Positions 46,440 to 58,738 of a stretch of DNA of 64,000 nucleotides are shown here, one piece after another. Both the position numbers and the translations under genes were made by a program. The DNA is from Adiantum capillus-veneris (taxonomy: Eukaryota; Streptophyta; Polypodiopsida; Polypodiales; Pteridaceae), in contig CM043966.1 of assembly GCA_014529385.2 (NCBI GenBank), positions 92,052,587 through 92,116,586 on the forward strand. Reading direction: 5' to 3'. The notes under the pieces are model-generated. The model worked only from the letters and a program-made list of their open reading frames with translations. It searched no databases and was not told the DNA's origin. Within the stretch, counting starts at the first letter, position 1, and every line of letters starts with the position of its first letter.

Positions 46440-47250
46440 GTAGTTATAATTTTAGGGTTGTTGAATCGCATTCACCTCATTGGTTACAGAAGAAGCCTTT
46501 TGCAAGGTATTATGCATTGGCAACAACTCCTTCAGAACATTTGGGCTCTGAAGCGAGTTGATAAGCTCAGCTTTGGCGGGCATCCTACCCATGAAATCGA
46601 AAACTAGTGAAGGTTTAGCTATCTCGGTGAGCTGCTTCTTGATCAAAGCGTGGAGTCAATATTTTTAGCTCTGCAAAAGAGGGCTGGCTCTTGGCATGGC
46701 AGAGCTTCTTTCAATATGATCAACCGGCGTGGGTCCGCCGACCACTCGCAGCATTTAAAGGGGAGCAAGCCAAAGGAGAGGTTGTAAGAAGAGGCCGGCA
46801 TTACATGAGAGAATATGAGTGTCGTCGACGCTCGGTAGGCCGCCTGCATAGAACGTGTAGGTGCCGTTGTCTAGGTGGTAAGTGAGGGTGTGGGGCCCAC
46901 TGGCTGCAGCCAGCCAAAGCGTGTCGGTGTTGGGGTCGGCACCAAAGAGGAACTCGTGGCGGCGGCACTAGCCGCTAGCCAGGCGAGCGTTCGAATGAGG
47001 AGAGACAAAATCCAGCAGTATTTGAACGAGAAGCTGACGATCAGGAGGCTTGATGAGAGAGGTACTGGCTGTAAAGCAGGCCGGCCAGTCGATTGGTGGC
47101 GGCGTCATCTCGAATATATGTGAGTTCTTGACTGCTTCGATCGACATACTTAGCCACGGGGCCTTCGGTTGCATTTGCGCCCATGGCTACTGCTGCTATT
47201 GGCGCCACAGTGTGACGGCCCTCTTCGTCACTAGCACTGCCGGCCGTTAG
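46440..47250. other. GC-richer block, gene fragments possible
   Basis: From about 46690 to 47250 the base composition is clearly more GC-rich than the surroundings, and frames are open on both strands (for example a minus-strand Ala-rich frame with VAPIAAVAMGANATEGPVAKYV, and a minus-strand frame at 46452-46646 with FMGRMPAKAELINSLQSPN). I cannot tell which strand is real. The block ends abruptly at the copia fragment (about 47260), so captured host exons are possible. Confidence 0.3.
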
Positions 47251-47261
47251 CCTTTCCAAAA

Positions 47262-47424
47262 TGAAACACATTGATGTGGATTATCACTTCATTCGTGAAT
47301 TCCTGGCAACAAGAGCCTTGATTTAGTGAAGATTCCTACATCAGAGAACATAGCGGATGCGCTCACTAAAAGTCTCTCTAGCCATCAGTTTCAGCACTAT
47401 CGTGAGTTGATGGGCATTGGGTGA
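47262..47424 (+). pseudogene. Ty1/copia RNase H C-terminus fragment
   Basis: MKHIDVDYHFIREF and, after a frameshift near 47320, LDLVKIPTSENIADALTKSL then RELMGIG and a stop. This is the usual end of copia polyproteins. The copia element is truncated at its 5' side at about 47255. Confidence 0.88.
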
Positions 47425-47468
47425 AGTGTGGTTCTCTTCCATTCTTGTGGTCTTCTACATTAGCCATC

Positions 47469-47479
47469 AAGTGGGAGAA
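47469..47479 (+). promoter_or_regulatory. Polypurine tract of copia remnant
   Basis: AAGTGGGAGAA lies directly before the TG that opens the putative LTR, the normal copia arrangement. Confidence 0.75.
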
Positions 47480-48010
47480 TGTTAGGTTTAATGGCCATGT
47501 GGCCGACCGCCCATCACTAACTACTACTAACCCTAAGTGTACAGCTATTCACTTGTATGAGCCACTAACACTAAGTACACTGTGTATTGTGCCTTAGTGC
47601 ATAAGAGAGAGAAGAAAGAAAGGGGGACACATAGTGTGTGACGGCTTTCCTTCTCCAACCTATGTGTGTGGCTATGGTGGTGTGTGTGTGTGAGAGTGTG
47701 TGCATATTCTTCTTCCACTTTCACTGTGCTCCCAGCTCCTCTCCTTCACGTTATGCTGACTGCAAGTTTGAGAGTTTGAGTACCACACACTACTAGAGTG
47801 CTCAGCTTTTGGTCACATCCAAACTTGCTTCTCTCACATTTTCATCCATGACTTAGACCTACACACTTTCCTATCCCAGCCACAGTGTGGGCTCTCCATT
47901 TTGCGACTCTCATCACCACACTTTTGGAGCATCGAGAGTCACTCATCATCAACCATACACATACTACATCACATGTAACTTTGGTCCCATAGGTCATATT
48001 TGACCTCTGA
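47480..48010 (+). repeat. Copia 3' LTR (end uncertain)
   Basis: The LTR opens TGTTAGG after the polypurine tract. I could not find a clear TA/CA end or target duplication. The boundary is placed before the CT tract at 48025, so the end is a guess. Confidence 0.5.
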
Positions 48011-48020
48011 GGACGATAAT

Positions 48021-48024
<4 letters not shown>

Positions 48025-48076
<52 letters not shown>

Positions 48077-48352
48077 CCCCTCTCTCCTCTCCCTGGGGAG
48101 TCCACTACGTAAAAATTGCATATAGCATGTGCTAACTAGATGTATTTAAATAAGCCCTTATCTGTATATTTTTAAGTATTATATGTACCCCTTTTGTTTG
48201 CATTTTTGTAAAAAAACTAGCCCTTATGTATGAAAATTTTCACTTTTTCAATTAAAAAATCCTTTATGTAAGTATATTTTTCTATGAATGTACCTAATTA
48301 AAAATCCCTTCTTTTTTCACACATGCTTACATATTTTCTAGTGGACGTCCCG

Positions 48353-48404
<52 letters not shown>

Positions 48405-48543
48405 CCCCCTCTCTCTACCCGTAGTCTAGGTGGCGTGGCCACGTGCACTATTTCCCACCGGTAGTCCACGTGGCCATGCCATGTGGACTACCGATGGCCA
48501 CATCCATGTCCTATTTGCTACCGACCACCGGTAGTCCACGTGG

Positions 48544-48600
<57 letters not shown>

Positions 48601-48602
48601 CA
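48025..48602. repeat. CT and GA tracts flanking a GC-rich CCACGTGGCC block
   Basis: CT tracts (48025-48074, 48353-48401) precede, and a GA tract (48548-48600) follows, a block at about 48420-48548 in which ACCGGTAGTCCACGTGGCCATG-like segments occur two to three times and once inverted. The CT and GA flanks are mutually complementary, so the second CT tract, block and GA tract together form a long potential hairpin. Between 48103 and 48350 I see nothing. Confidence 0.75.
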
Positions 48603-48817
48603 AGGGAAAAGAAGGGGGGAGTTGGCAGGGGAGAATGAGAGAGTGATAGAGAGGGTGTATGTAGAGATAAATAGAGAGGGTGTGTGTAGAGAGGGATAGA
48701 GAATGTGTATGTGTGTGTAGAGAGAGAACCAATGAGGAGGGGTGAAAGGGGGAGAGAGAGAGAAGGCTGGAGGTGGAGAGAAAAGAGAGAGGATGAGAGT
48801 GAGAGAGAAGGGGGTGC

Positions 48818-48867
<50 letters not shown>

Positions 48868-48916
48868 CTTGAGGTGGAGAGAAAAGAGAGAGGGTGAGAG
48901 TGAGAGAGGAGGGGGT

Positions 48917-48951
<35 letters not shown>

Positions 48952-49059
48952 TAATATTGATATAATTATAGTTCAACATCATGTCCCTATTATAGTTTTT
49001 ATATAATCTTGTTGTGAACATTATTTTTGTTGTTAAATGATTTGGCTCTATACTTGTCC

Positions 49060-49117
<58 letters not shown>

Positions 49118-49160
49118 CAGAGTTACAAGAGAAGGGAGAGAGAGCCCATTATTGCTCAAG
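48600..49160. repeat. GA-rich purine tract and GT tract
   Basis: Purine-rich sequence with several GA runs, including two GAGAAAAGAGAGAGG-type segments 100 bp apart, then a GT tract at 49061-49098. Long Ser/Leu/His/Thr frames here are artefacts. Confidence 0.85.
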
Positions 49161-50030
49161 GGAGCACAATCTTTGATTGAGTTGTGTTGAATATATGAAA
49201 AAGTGTGTGTATGTTTAATGATTTGGATGTGTTTTGTTCCTTGTGTATGTGTGCTTGCCAAGGAAAGAAATCTATGTAAGAGAGGGAGGAGAGAGAGAAA
49301 TGAAGTGGATCCTCAACTATCAAAGGTTGAGAGAGAGAAAGAATCTTTTTGGAATCTTCTCGCTACATTCCAAAAAAACGCTCGCCAAAAAATTACGTCT
49401 TATAAAAACATATAACAAGGATCAAAAGATTGAAGGGAACCTATGTGGCAAGTTTCAGTGCATTCTGACACACGATACATGGATCGCAATCCATATTCTT
49501 CTGTCACTGAGTCAACCCAAATTCATATCATAGCTAGCTCTAGTCCCTTGAAGCATAGTAGTCTTTTCAAAACTCAATTTGGAATTGAATTGTGCAAATT
49601 GTGAGTAAAATAAGATTCTTGTTGAAAAAGCAAATAAAATTCTGCTTGGTTCAAATTTTGACTAACAGAGCAGCTGCAGACTTATAGCCACCAAGTGATT
49701 TTTGTACAGGTTGTGGAACTTGCAATTTACAGCTCAAATTTCCTTCCATTGGAAGATTGGATGCATCATTAAAGGTAAGAGGTCAGGGTTTTGCGAGTGT
49801 AACTTTCTTGATGTATTTGGAATCAGGTAGATTATACCAGAGTAGAAACCCTACTACTAGAGACCAATTTAGTCGTATTTCAACCTAAGAGAGTGTCAAT
49901 CAAGGGCCATTGTCGACCCTAGAGCTAATCATAAAGCAAAGTTTTTTTGATACCTTATCAAAGAGATCTTATATCTACATGGTTGAGGGATTCAAGAGTG
50001 TGAGTTCTAAGGAAGAAACAACCATGGGAG
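49160..50030. other. No recognised gene
   Basis: Short frames only; nothing I can name. Confidence 0.4.
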
Positions 50031-50908
50031 CGGGACCATCCCAACCAGCATCAACCATGAAACTTTGCACTTACAATTTAGTTTGAAAATAAACAGGATG
50101 CTAAAATCTACAAAGATGGTATGGATCGTTACTGTGTCAAACTAGAAGAGAGACCTACCAAGTTCAAGGAAATAGTTTCTATGGAATATAGCGAAGATCA
50201 ATACTTCGATGATGAGGGTACCTTTACTTAGTTGTGAAAAATCCCTATATTGTGGACAAATGGGGATTGTCAGGCATGAAGGAGAAGGCTGATGTCCAAC
50301 CTAAAGAGAAGCCGTCAAAGCTAAACATTCCTAATGCTAAACTTAGGAAAATCAATATGGAAACTCGAGTCAACACTGACAATACGCATGCAAGTTTGTA
50401 TAAGTATGACAACAAAGAGAAGATTCTCTACTATAAATGTGACGAGCCCTACATTGGGGAATTAACAGAGTAGAAACGCTTATATGTTTTCACTATGAGG
50501 AAGGTAGAGATACCTAGGTAATAATGCTTGATAAACATGGACAAAGGTACTCTATCATAGACTGCAAAGAGCTTGAGGAATATACCTACTTTGGAGGGCC
50601 ACTATGTTACTCCCAGTATTCATATACCAATAGTTTCAAAAACAAGGCCAAAATCTATGAGAGCAAGTACGATGAGAACTAGAGTGGAAGACTCGTTCAA
50701 CCGACCAGATTTTTTGAACTAGACCAATGGGATCCTTGAGTTCAAGGGTTCAAATGACCACGCATCGGATCAGTGAGGCTCCAAACACGATTTACACTAC
50801 AAGGGTTTTGGACACAAAAACCGAGGGTAGAGATGCAAGACCTGAAGAGAGAGTAATTGATCAAACTCCCTCTAGAGCACCCATAAGTGGGTATGAGGCA
50901 GGAGATTT
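50030..50908 (+). pseudogene. Degraded coding-like region, probably internal part of an LTR element
   Basis: Plus-strand frames at 50234-50473 (WGLSGMKEKADVQPKEKP, then YKYDNKEKILYYKCDEPYIGE) and 50727-50936 look protein-like but are separated by stops and frameshifts. They end just before a purine stretch and a TGTAACAGGGG that may open an LTR (50909). I do not recognise a domain. Confidence 0.3.
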
Positions 50909-51180
50909 TGTAACAGGGGAGCAGGGATTTCATTGACGTAATCATCGATCATGTGATAATGTTAATAACTTCCGTATTTTTACAAGAAAATCACGTGATC
51001 ATGTTAATTGTTAACATGACTTTGATTATGACTTGCAAAAGACTATAGAGCCGGCTAGCCCCTCGGAGTTTTGATTTTTCTCAACGGATCTCGTCGGTCT
51101 TTTTAATTTTCCTGATGGACCCGTCGCGAAAATAAAAAAGCCCGGCGGGATTAATTATATATAGTAAACAGTGTGCTAAC
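50909..51180 (+). repeat. LTR-like segment related to 61260-61513
   Basis: It shares AAAAAGCCCGGCGGGATT (51145; AAAAGCCCGATGGGATT at 61361) and an ATCATGTTAA motif with the sequence just upstream of the gag remnant at 61523. Its start GCAGGGATTT matches, inverted, AAATCCCTGC at 61499. Confidence 0.4.
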
Positions 51181-52950
51181 CACGGTCCTTTAGCTAGGTA
51201 AATCCTTGGGGAGTGTATGCGAGTGCTAGGTATAGCCATCTCCTTGTGAATTGACCTAAGGTTATAGAGTCACAGGTCTTTTTTTTGGGCCGAACGTGAT
51301 TCTTAATTTGGTAACCACTTTTAAAAATTTTTACTTCTTTTACCGAACATAAAGGTACAAAACCAAAACGATTGAAAATTTGGAGAGTCATGCTCATTGG
51401 AATGAAGCCATTGGTCCAATTGACGGCTATAATTGGTTCCCAGGGGATTTACAATGGAAAACTTACCGCACCACGTAAGTGCAAGGGAAGGGGTTTTTTT
51501 GACAAGTTACAGAAGCGTATAAGTTAGGGGAAGGCCCGCAATAATTTATCTCTCAAGCCAAAAAATAAGGGAAGCGGTATCATATTTATTGGTTGGGGCG
51601 AGGGTGGGAGAGATGTGAGAAAAGGAAAAAATGAGAGGAAGATTTTGTGTTTCAAAATCATGGCTTCCAAAGAGATTTTTCCCTTGAACTTTTGAGTAAA
51701 TAGCTACAAAGATCCATGCAAGAACTAACACTTCTTTGTAACAATTTCTTGTTTTGTGATTACAGTTCATTTGTTGAGGGATAAAGGCTATAAAGAGTTT
51801 TTATAGATGCAAATTTACACAAAGAACCTATCACAACTTTATGACCACTTTATTTGAGTAATTGATATGGGGTAGAATTGGACGAGTAGCTAGAGTTCAA
51901 GCTGAGCAGGTACATAGTTTTAAAGTCAAACTAAAACACATTGAGGGTATAGCTAGTTATCAACATAAGTGGTTCCTTAGTACGTTGCCAGTCACTATGC
52001 TAAACGCTCTTTGACTAGTTTTACTCAGTTAGATCATGTGAGACCTAAATTTTATATGTAAGATAGGGGTATGATAATTTTTTGCATTGATTGTTGTATA
52101 AGCGTAGAAAGGGGGGTCATATTCCTAGGATGAGTCGTATATAGGGGTTTTATCAAAGTTGTCCGCTCGCAGGCGGCGTCCCGTTTTATATATAGAGTGA
52201 ATCCCCCGGGAATTGGTTTTAGAAGATGAGCATATATAAATGATGAGTCGATAGTCAAGGGTTGGATGTCATGTACTAGTGTACTGGGCAGATGAAAATC
52301 CTTTAATTCTTGCATTTTTCACCATCATAGATTTGAGTTGCAATACACTGTCACTCCACAATAGAAGAGCTATAATCCTTAATTGGGTGAAAATAGCTTT
52401 TATATATTGAATTGGTTGCATAAGGGGGATACAATCCTTCACTGGGTACAAGTAGTCCTCAATTGTTGGATTATATTGAATATTTATTTGCGTTAGTTCA
52501 TGCATTGGTTTATATAGAGAGTGCATTATGTATTATGATAGATTATTAGTGCATGAAATGACCAATCATATATTTCATTGCTTTCATTTGTTTTTTGCAA
52601 ACAACTGACATTTTTCAGTGTAGAAGTTGATTATTCTTTCTAGCATTTGAAATATATATGTCTTATTATTTGCAAATCAAAGTGGACATACAAATAACCA
52701 TCATAATAATAATTACATTGAAAAGATCATAGCATTGTTGTAGTTATTATGCCCTGCATAGAGTTTATTGCAATGTGTATGTTTGCTCACAACATAGGTG
52801 ATAATGTGGATTGACTAATGTGCATTGAAAATCTCATATTGTGCTTTTTGGTTACTTTCATAGTGAATTGGTTTTTAATATATAATGAAAATAAGAAAAA
52901 CGTTTTAAAAACTGAACATCTAGTTCATTTGTCTTTAGTTTAATTTTTAA
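51181..52950. other. Intergenic, no gene recognised
   Basis: AT-rich with short frames. It could contain the 5' end of the hAT element that follows, but I could not find its terminal inverted repeat. Confidence 0.45.
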
Positions 52951-52953
52951 AGC

Positions 52954-55169
52954 AATGGAGAAAAATGTGGGCACAAGTGGTACGAAGAAGCCAAAGAATA
53001 AAAAAGCTTCTGGCAAAGAGTGGGATTATGCTCACACCATATGCGGCCGATATATGGAGTAGCAATGTAAAGTTTGTCTCACAAGAAAATCAGGTGGTGC
53101 ACTATGTATTAGGGACCATTTTCTGGGTAGCGTTAAAAAGAGTTGTGAGAAATGTGGACATCCTCAGGCACCTGCAATTGCAAAGCGTTTGAGAGAAGAG
53201 CTCACCAAAAACTAGGGTGGCAAGAGACAACAAATATATAGCTCTCGGATAGCAAATCAAGAGTTATCAGAGCCAAATATTAATCTTGCAGATCCTGTGG
53301 TGATGCCAACTAACCTTGGAGAACAGCTTGCACAGGGGGAGGAAATTTCAAGGAGCGTTCCTTTTAAATGTCACAATGAAGGTGGACTTTGGTCAAATGC
53401 ATCAAAAATCATTACATCAAAGATTTCGAGTGGAACCTCTAGAAGAAGCACAAACTGCACTTGCCAAAGCAATATTCTTCACTGGAAGTGCTTTGGTCAT
53501 GGTAGACATCAATCATTGGAAGGTTGCTTGGAAGAAAACTGGTGAGTTTGGCTCAGGATTTTTAGCTCCTTCTCATCACATGATACGAAACGTTTTCTTG
53601 GACAAATGTTACATCGAAGTCAAAGAGCGTGTTGGCATAATAATACTAGCAAATATTTTTCTTTGAGGATGCACAATTGTGAGTGATGGCTGGTCAATTG
53701 TTCAAAGAAGACCACTTCTCAATGTAATGTTGGTTTGTCCAAGAGAAGAAACATTTATAAAGGTGATTAATAGTTCTGGTGCAACTAAAAGTGGCAAATA
53801 CATTTTTGAGGTCTTGATTAATGTAATTAAGGAAATTGGTACTGAACATGTCGTTCAAGTAGTCATGGACAACGCAAAGAATTGTAAAAACACCAGTAAA
53901 TTAATAAAGAAGTGCTTTCCACACATTTTTGCCAATGGTTGTAATACGCACAGCTTAAACTTGGTGCTGAAGGATTGGTACACTAGCGAACAAACCACAT
54001 GGTTTGCCAGCATAATTGACACAACACGTCAGGTTGTGAAATTTATCTTGAAACGACAAAGAGTACTCTATTTGTATAGAATGCGCATGTCAATGACGTT
54101 GAAAATACCTGTTAAAACTTGGTTTTGCACGCACTTTTATACATTGGAATCACTTCCCCGCAGTAAGTGCGTTGTGATTGACACATTAAATTGCACGGAT
54201 TTTGATGAAGGGTAGCTTGAGCAGAAAGAAAAAGTGAAAGATAAAATTACATGGCTACGAGGCGATGTAAGCAAGCCTGCTTGGTGGAGGAGTGTAATGG
54301 ATACATACCATGTAATGATGCCCGTTATGTTCGCGATTCGCAACCTTGATGAAAGGATGCCAAATTTGGGCAAAGTGTGGATGACACGGCGGCGGTCAGT
54401 TCAACAGAGTCTTGAAAATCGTGAAGAGCTGAAAGAGTCTGTAGTAGAGAAGGAGTGGCGACTACCATTCTCTGGCAAACAACAAAGAATTTTGGCCAAG
54501 TATCTGTATGCAAGGTGAAAGAGCACTCATAGTCCACTCCATAGTGTTGCTTACATGCTCAATCCGGAGCATTGGAATTTAAATATGATGTCCAATACAG
54601 AGGTGGTCAACGATTTCTATCACGTGGTCAACACGTTCTACTCCAATGTTCAAGACCGAATTGATTGCATCAAAGAAATAAGTGTATTTAGATTAAAAGA
54701 AGGTCCTTTTATGAATGATTTCGTACAGGTAATGGCAAAAGAGCAACCTGCATGGAAGTGGTGGATGATGAATGGTGGAGAGCATTACTTTACCTTACGT
54801 CCCCTTGCAATGAAAATACTAGCACAATGTGCAGCAAACTCAAGTTCAAAGAGAAACTGGAGTATGTACAAGTATGTTCACAACACTATTCACAACAGAC
54901 TATTAGCAGACATAGCAAAAAAATTAGTGTATATGTTTTGCAACCAAAAGATATTGAATCACATCGAAAGTGCTGGCTACGAAGAGGAAATGCCAGTCCG
55001 GTTGTATGATTGTCAAAACAAAGACGAAGAACAGCTCAATGTTGGTGTATCTCAATGCACTATAGACAAAATAGAAGAGAATCTGATACTAGATGTGGAG
55101 ATTGAATTACAAGGAGATCTACAACACTCATATTTAGAACCAGATAACAACTTCACAGATTCAATATAG
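52954..55169 (+). pseudogene. hAT-type transposase pseudogene 2 (BED, DUF659, dimerisation domain)
   Basis: The N-terminus has a BED-like finger (KEWDYAHTICGR, CKVC, later His and CEKCGH). After stops at about 53214 and 53664 the catalytic region follows: VSDGWSIVQRRPLLNVML, QVVMDNAKNCKNTSKLI, NGCNTHSLNLVLKDW, TRQVVKFI, and after a stop at 54213 WWRSVMDTYHVMMPVMFAIR. The C-terminal dimerisation domain is present: PAWKWWMMNGGEHYFTLRPL, AMKILAQCAANSSSKRNWS, then a stop at 55167. It is nearly full length, unlike pseudogene 1, and is inactivated by at least four stops or frameshifts. Confidence 0.88.
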
Positions 55170-55234
55170 CTTGAGATTAGAATGAAGATCGTGTCAAAAA
55201 CCATCGTAAAAGACCTTGTATTCAATGTTTTTGA

Positions 55235-55743
55235 TCATAAACAATGCTTCATATTTGGAATTATACATAGTTTGTCGATCTCAATTGTGTTGATTGAAGC
55301 AGCATCTTGTTCACAAAAGAGATATCTAATTATGATAGGGGTATCTTGACGGAATTGCTTGAATCTATACTCGTTTGCCATGCTAAACATAATATATATT
55401 CCTTGTGGAATATCTTGTGAACAGATTGCACATCGACTACTATTTTGCATTAAACAAATAAGACAGACGAAGTTGATAATAATGACCACATGTCAAGGTA
55501 TAATACTCACTCCATCCGTAAGAATTCTTGTAGCAAACTGGACATTGGGAAGATGAGGATGCATCTGAAGTAGATGAGGGGACCAAATCTGGATGCAAGA
55601 CAAGGTGGCTTATGTGTGTCCCTTGTACAGGCGGAGGATTCACTTGCTGTGTCAGATTCTGAACGTCCAGGCTTAAGCGGTGAATGATTTTCACCATCCA
55701 GACCTATGATGGTTGGGGTGTTTGGGTGGCTATAGAAAGCCAT
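55235..55743 (-). pseudogene. RING-finger-like pseudogene fragment
   Basis: On the minus strand a Ser/Pro-rich stretch precedes SSSSQCPVCYKNSYGW, then YYTLTCGHYY. A frameshift follows, and the alternative frame then gives CLICLMQNSSRCAICSQDIP. C-x2-C, C-x-H and a final C-x2-C in this order match a RING zinc finger (E3 ubiquitin ligase type), with middle ligands unclear because of the frameshift. The same strand continues upstream towards 55920. Confidence 0.5.
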
Positions 55744-55919
55744 GTTATTTTTGCATCTTTCTCTGCCAACTGTGTCGTGTAAATATCGTTCTCTCTCTTT
55801 AATTGTAGGTCGGTGCCTTCCACTATCAATGCTAGCTCATATCGGGTGAAAGTGACACAACTCTCCCTGATATCATGAGTGACAACAGTTGTTTCCTTTG
55901 TTGATGTAAAGTCTACTGG

Positions 55920-56447
55920 TCACTTTAGCACAAAGTGAACATATAACATTTTTGTAAAATATAATGCACAATCTGCATTGTGCGATGGATGGCCATAAAC
56001 TTCCAAGTAGATCATCTCAGTGTTTTCTTTGATCGCATCGTGGAGGCACTTCGATACCTTCTTTCTTCCTTTCTTGTTCTCTACGTCCTCACATGGCCAT
56101 ATTGTTTTGATCATGTCCTTCACCACTTCTTTATTGATCTCTTTCCATTGCATGTGGTTTGGATTTGCCCATTTTGAGAGTCGTCGAGTAGTGCGTGTCG
56201 CTTGTTGTACCGACATACCATGTGATAGAGACTTCATGCGCTCAAAATGCATTAACAACGGCTTGTTGTTGATCATCATGCACTGATTAGGTGCCACAAA
56301 CATGTTCTTCATTGGCCATTTTCTCTTCGAGCTGCAATGGACTAATAGACAAATATTCAATATCATTGACAAATATATATTCTCAAAATTCAACAGTCTC
56401 ACAGATACACAAGGTAGCATATTTTCGTCCACTACATAAGACATCAT
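55920..56447 (-). pseudogene. Unassigned minus-strand frame, 175 codons
   Basis: An open frame with WPMKNMFVAPNQCMMINNKP, WANPNHMQWKEINKEVVKDM, then VSKCLHDAIKENTEMIYLEVYGHPSH. It looks protein-like and lies between the RING-like and kinase remnants on the same strand, so all three could derive from one gene or gene cluster. No domain recognised. Confidence 0.4.
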
Positions 56448-56828
56448 AACTGACTAAATCAAACCACAACTGATGTGATTAAACAAAATCACAAGTGCCG
56501 GACCCAATTGAACCACAAGAAAAATTTCAAATACCCCGTATAATACGACAAATTTAAAATGACTAAAGATAATTGACTCAAGGAGGTGAATCACTCCAAA
56601 CCAGATAATACACTTCAATAAAAATAGAATACCCTGGACAAGACATATGTATATCATAAAATGTTTAGATCGGATAAAAAGACGGTGCAAGTTCAACAAG
56701 GGGGTGTTGGACAGGGTTAGGGTTTGTCTTTAAATGCTCTTTGAAAAATATCAAAATGTTAGATGCATTTCTTCTTTGTTCTCGCTCTTTTAACTTCATT
56801 CAACAATCTACTTTAATATGAATGGCCC

Positions 56829-58238
56829 TCATAACATCTTGGTGTGGGTGGAAAAAGTTTCTTCTAGAAAATAATTTTTTCTGGCTGCACTCCAGATATC
56901 TATTAGTATGTTGAATAGATAACCTAATGCATAAATGTCACTCGATTCTATGTATGCATCTGTGCACTGTGGATTGTATGATTTTGGAGCAATCCACGGT
57001 CGCTTAGCCATCTCTGCATCCCCTACTCACTGTGACTCAAAAACTGCAGAGCTCAACTGTGCGCTTGGATGCAGATAATTAATTGATACGCATTAGTTGG
57101 AATTCTGAGCATCATTCCCCAATCAATGATGCTGACACGAGGTTTATTTGCATGAGTAAAGTCCAACATTACGTTGAACGGGTGTAGGTCACTGTGCATT
57201 ATCCCGACCGAATGGACAGTCGCAACGCTATCAATTAAGACATGATAGATGGCTGGCCTCTACTCGATCACTGCCTTGATCTATGCCCTGTCTATCTCTT
57301 GTACATGAAGATTTGCTACAGGCAATGACCTCCAGTCCCAATTGTAGCCTGTGCATGTGTTGTCTGAACAATCTGTGGGCGAATGGTAAGCGGCACATCA
57401 TGTCCCCCACGATATCCCCATTGTGGTAAAGCCAATGCACCTTACAATTGAGGGGTGAAGCATTTTTATTTCTTGCTCTGTCTGAAAGCTGTCAAATTTT
57501 GCCTCACTCCCTCCCTTGTAACATTTTCCCACATATGTGATGTGATCTAGAAATAAAGAGATGCCTTTGATGGTGTACAATGTGCACACACCAAAGGAGC
57601 CTGCTCCAATCCTCGTATCTTCTACCAAGGCCTCGTGGGTGAGGGATGCCACCAAGATGAGCGCACTTGGCATTCAAAGCCGTGCGCATGATTGTGCCGG
57701 TGCCGCTGGCATTTGATCGACCTCCAAAAGCTGCTTGCGCATCTTGGGCCATCTTCAATCTCTTGGGTAACGCTGCTTGGTCTTGCTCTTTCACAAGATT
57801 CATCTTTACCTTCTGTTCCCTCCACAATTTATCCCAGAGCTCTAATTTTTACATGTCGCAGGCAGGAGGGATATCTTCCTTTAAGTCTCTGCAACATACT
57901 TTCATATTACCCAACACTCCCCTGACCTTGTGGTGGGGGTCAAATTCTCGAATCCCTGCTGGAATTAGCAGCTCGTATTGGTCTTCACCTCGCAGTCTGC
58001 GCTTTGTGTTCTCCCATATAGAGCTAGTGAGGTCTTTGATGAAGACATTACTTTCACTAATCTGCTGTATGAGACCATCTGCACATGATGATATTTCCAA
58101 AATACATTCTTTTTGAATGGCACGCATAATACTTTTCTTTTGATACGGTGTCATTTTTGTACTAGACAATAAAAAACAACATACAAATACAAATTCATGG
58201 TTGCACTCTGCACTAATACTCTCACACAGTTCAGGCAA
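56829..58238 (-). pseudogene. Protein kinase pseudogene
   Basis: Minus-strand segments in several frames give a kinase fold in order: an N-terminal helical part (57849-58238), the glycine loop IGAGSFG (about 57610), a YVGKCYKG lysine region, the helix-C Glu in FQTEQEIKML, HPSIVRCIGF, a catalytic loop HSDLHPFNVML (about 57200), the metal-binding loop IIDWGM and a late RPWIAPKSY...SSDIYALGYLFNILID stretch (56900-57011). HRD appears as HSD and DFG as DWG. Catalytic Asp and Asn are present. Frameshifts at about 57660 and 57400 and stops downstream break it. In function it would be a soluble Ser/Thr or Tyr-like kinase; the exact family is unknown. Confidence 0.7.
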
Positions 58239-58239
58239 A

Positions 58240-58734
58240 CCCTCAATCGTGACTTAAAGACTTTAAGAGATGTGCATGGAAATATAGAGTTCACTTGAAA
58301 AAAATATTCACTTTTTACTGCAATCTGTTACACGTGTAAAATGCAAAGCAAACAAGTGGTTTTTAAGAACTTCATCCATATCAAACAATACATGTTAACA
58401 ATCTGGAACATTTTAGCATAGAGTGAATTTTTACCTTATATTTTTTACCGTGTACACACACTAGTTCAAACAAAGCACACACCGACTTAAAGACTTCAAA
58501 AAATTCAGCAAGATTATATTTATTCAGGTTGATAATCATTTTGACTTTAAATGGTATGTTTGCTCGTGTAAAATGCAATAAGTGAAGTATATAATGTCAA
58601 TTTTATTTTAGCTCATTTAAAACATTGGAAGTATACAAACCGGGCTAGGAAATTGCAAAGAATGTCTTGCTCTTTAAAAAGATAGAAATTAATATTTAAC
58701 ATGCAAATTATGTTCACACACTTTTTACATAGAA
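58240..58734. other. No recognised gene
   Basis: AT-rich flank. 58665-58725 resembles 60105-60155 and 60205-60260 (CTTTAAAAAGATA...AACATGCAAATT), a tandemly repeated flank interrupted by the element at 58739. Confidence 0.5.
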
Positions 58735-58738
58735 TTAA

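Noticed and set aside
49203-49533. Overlapping plus-strand frames after the GT tract
   Set aside because: Basic, low-complexity start and no recognisable domain; probably chance frames.
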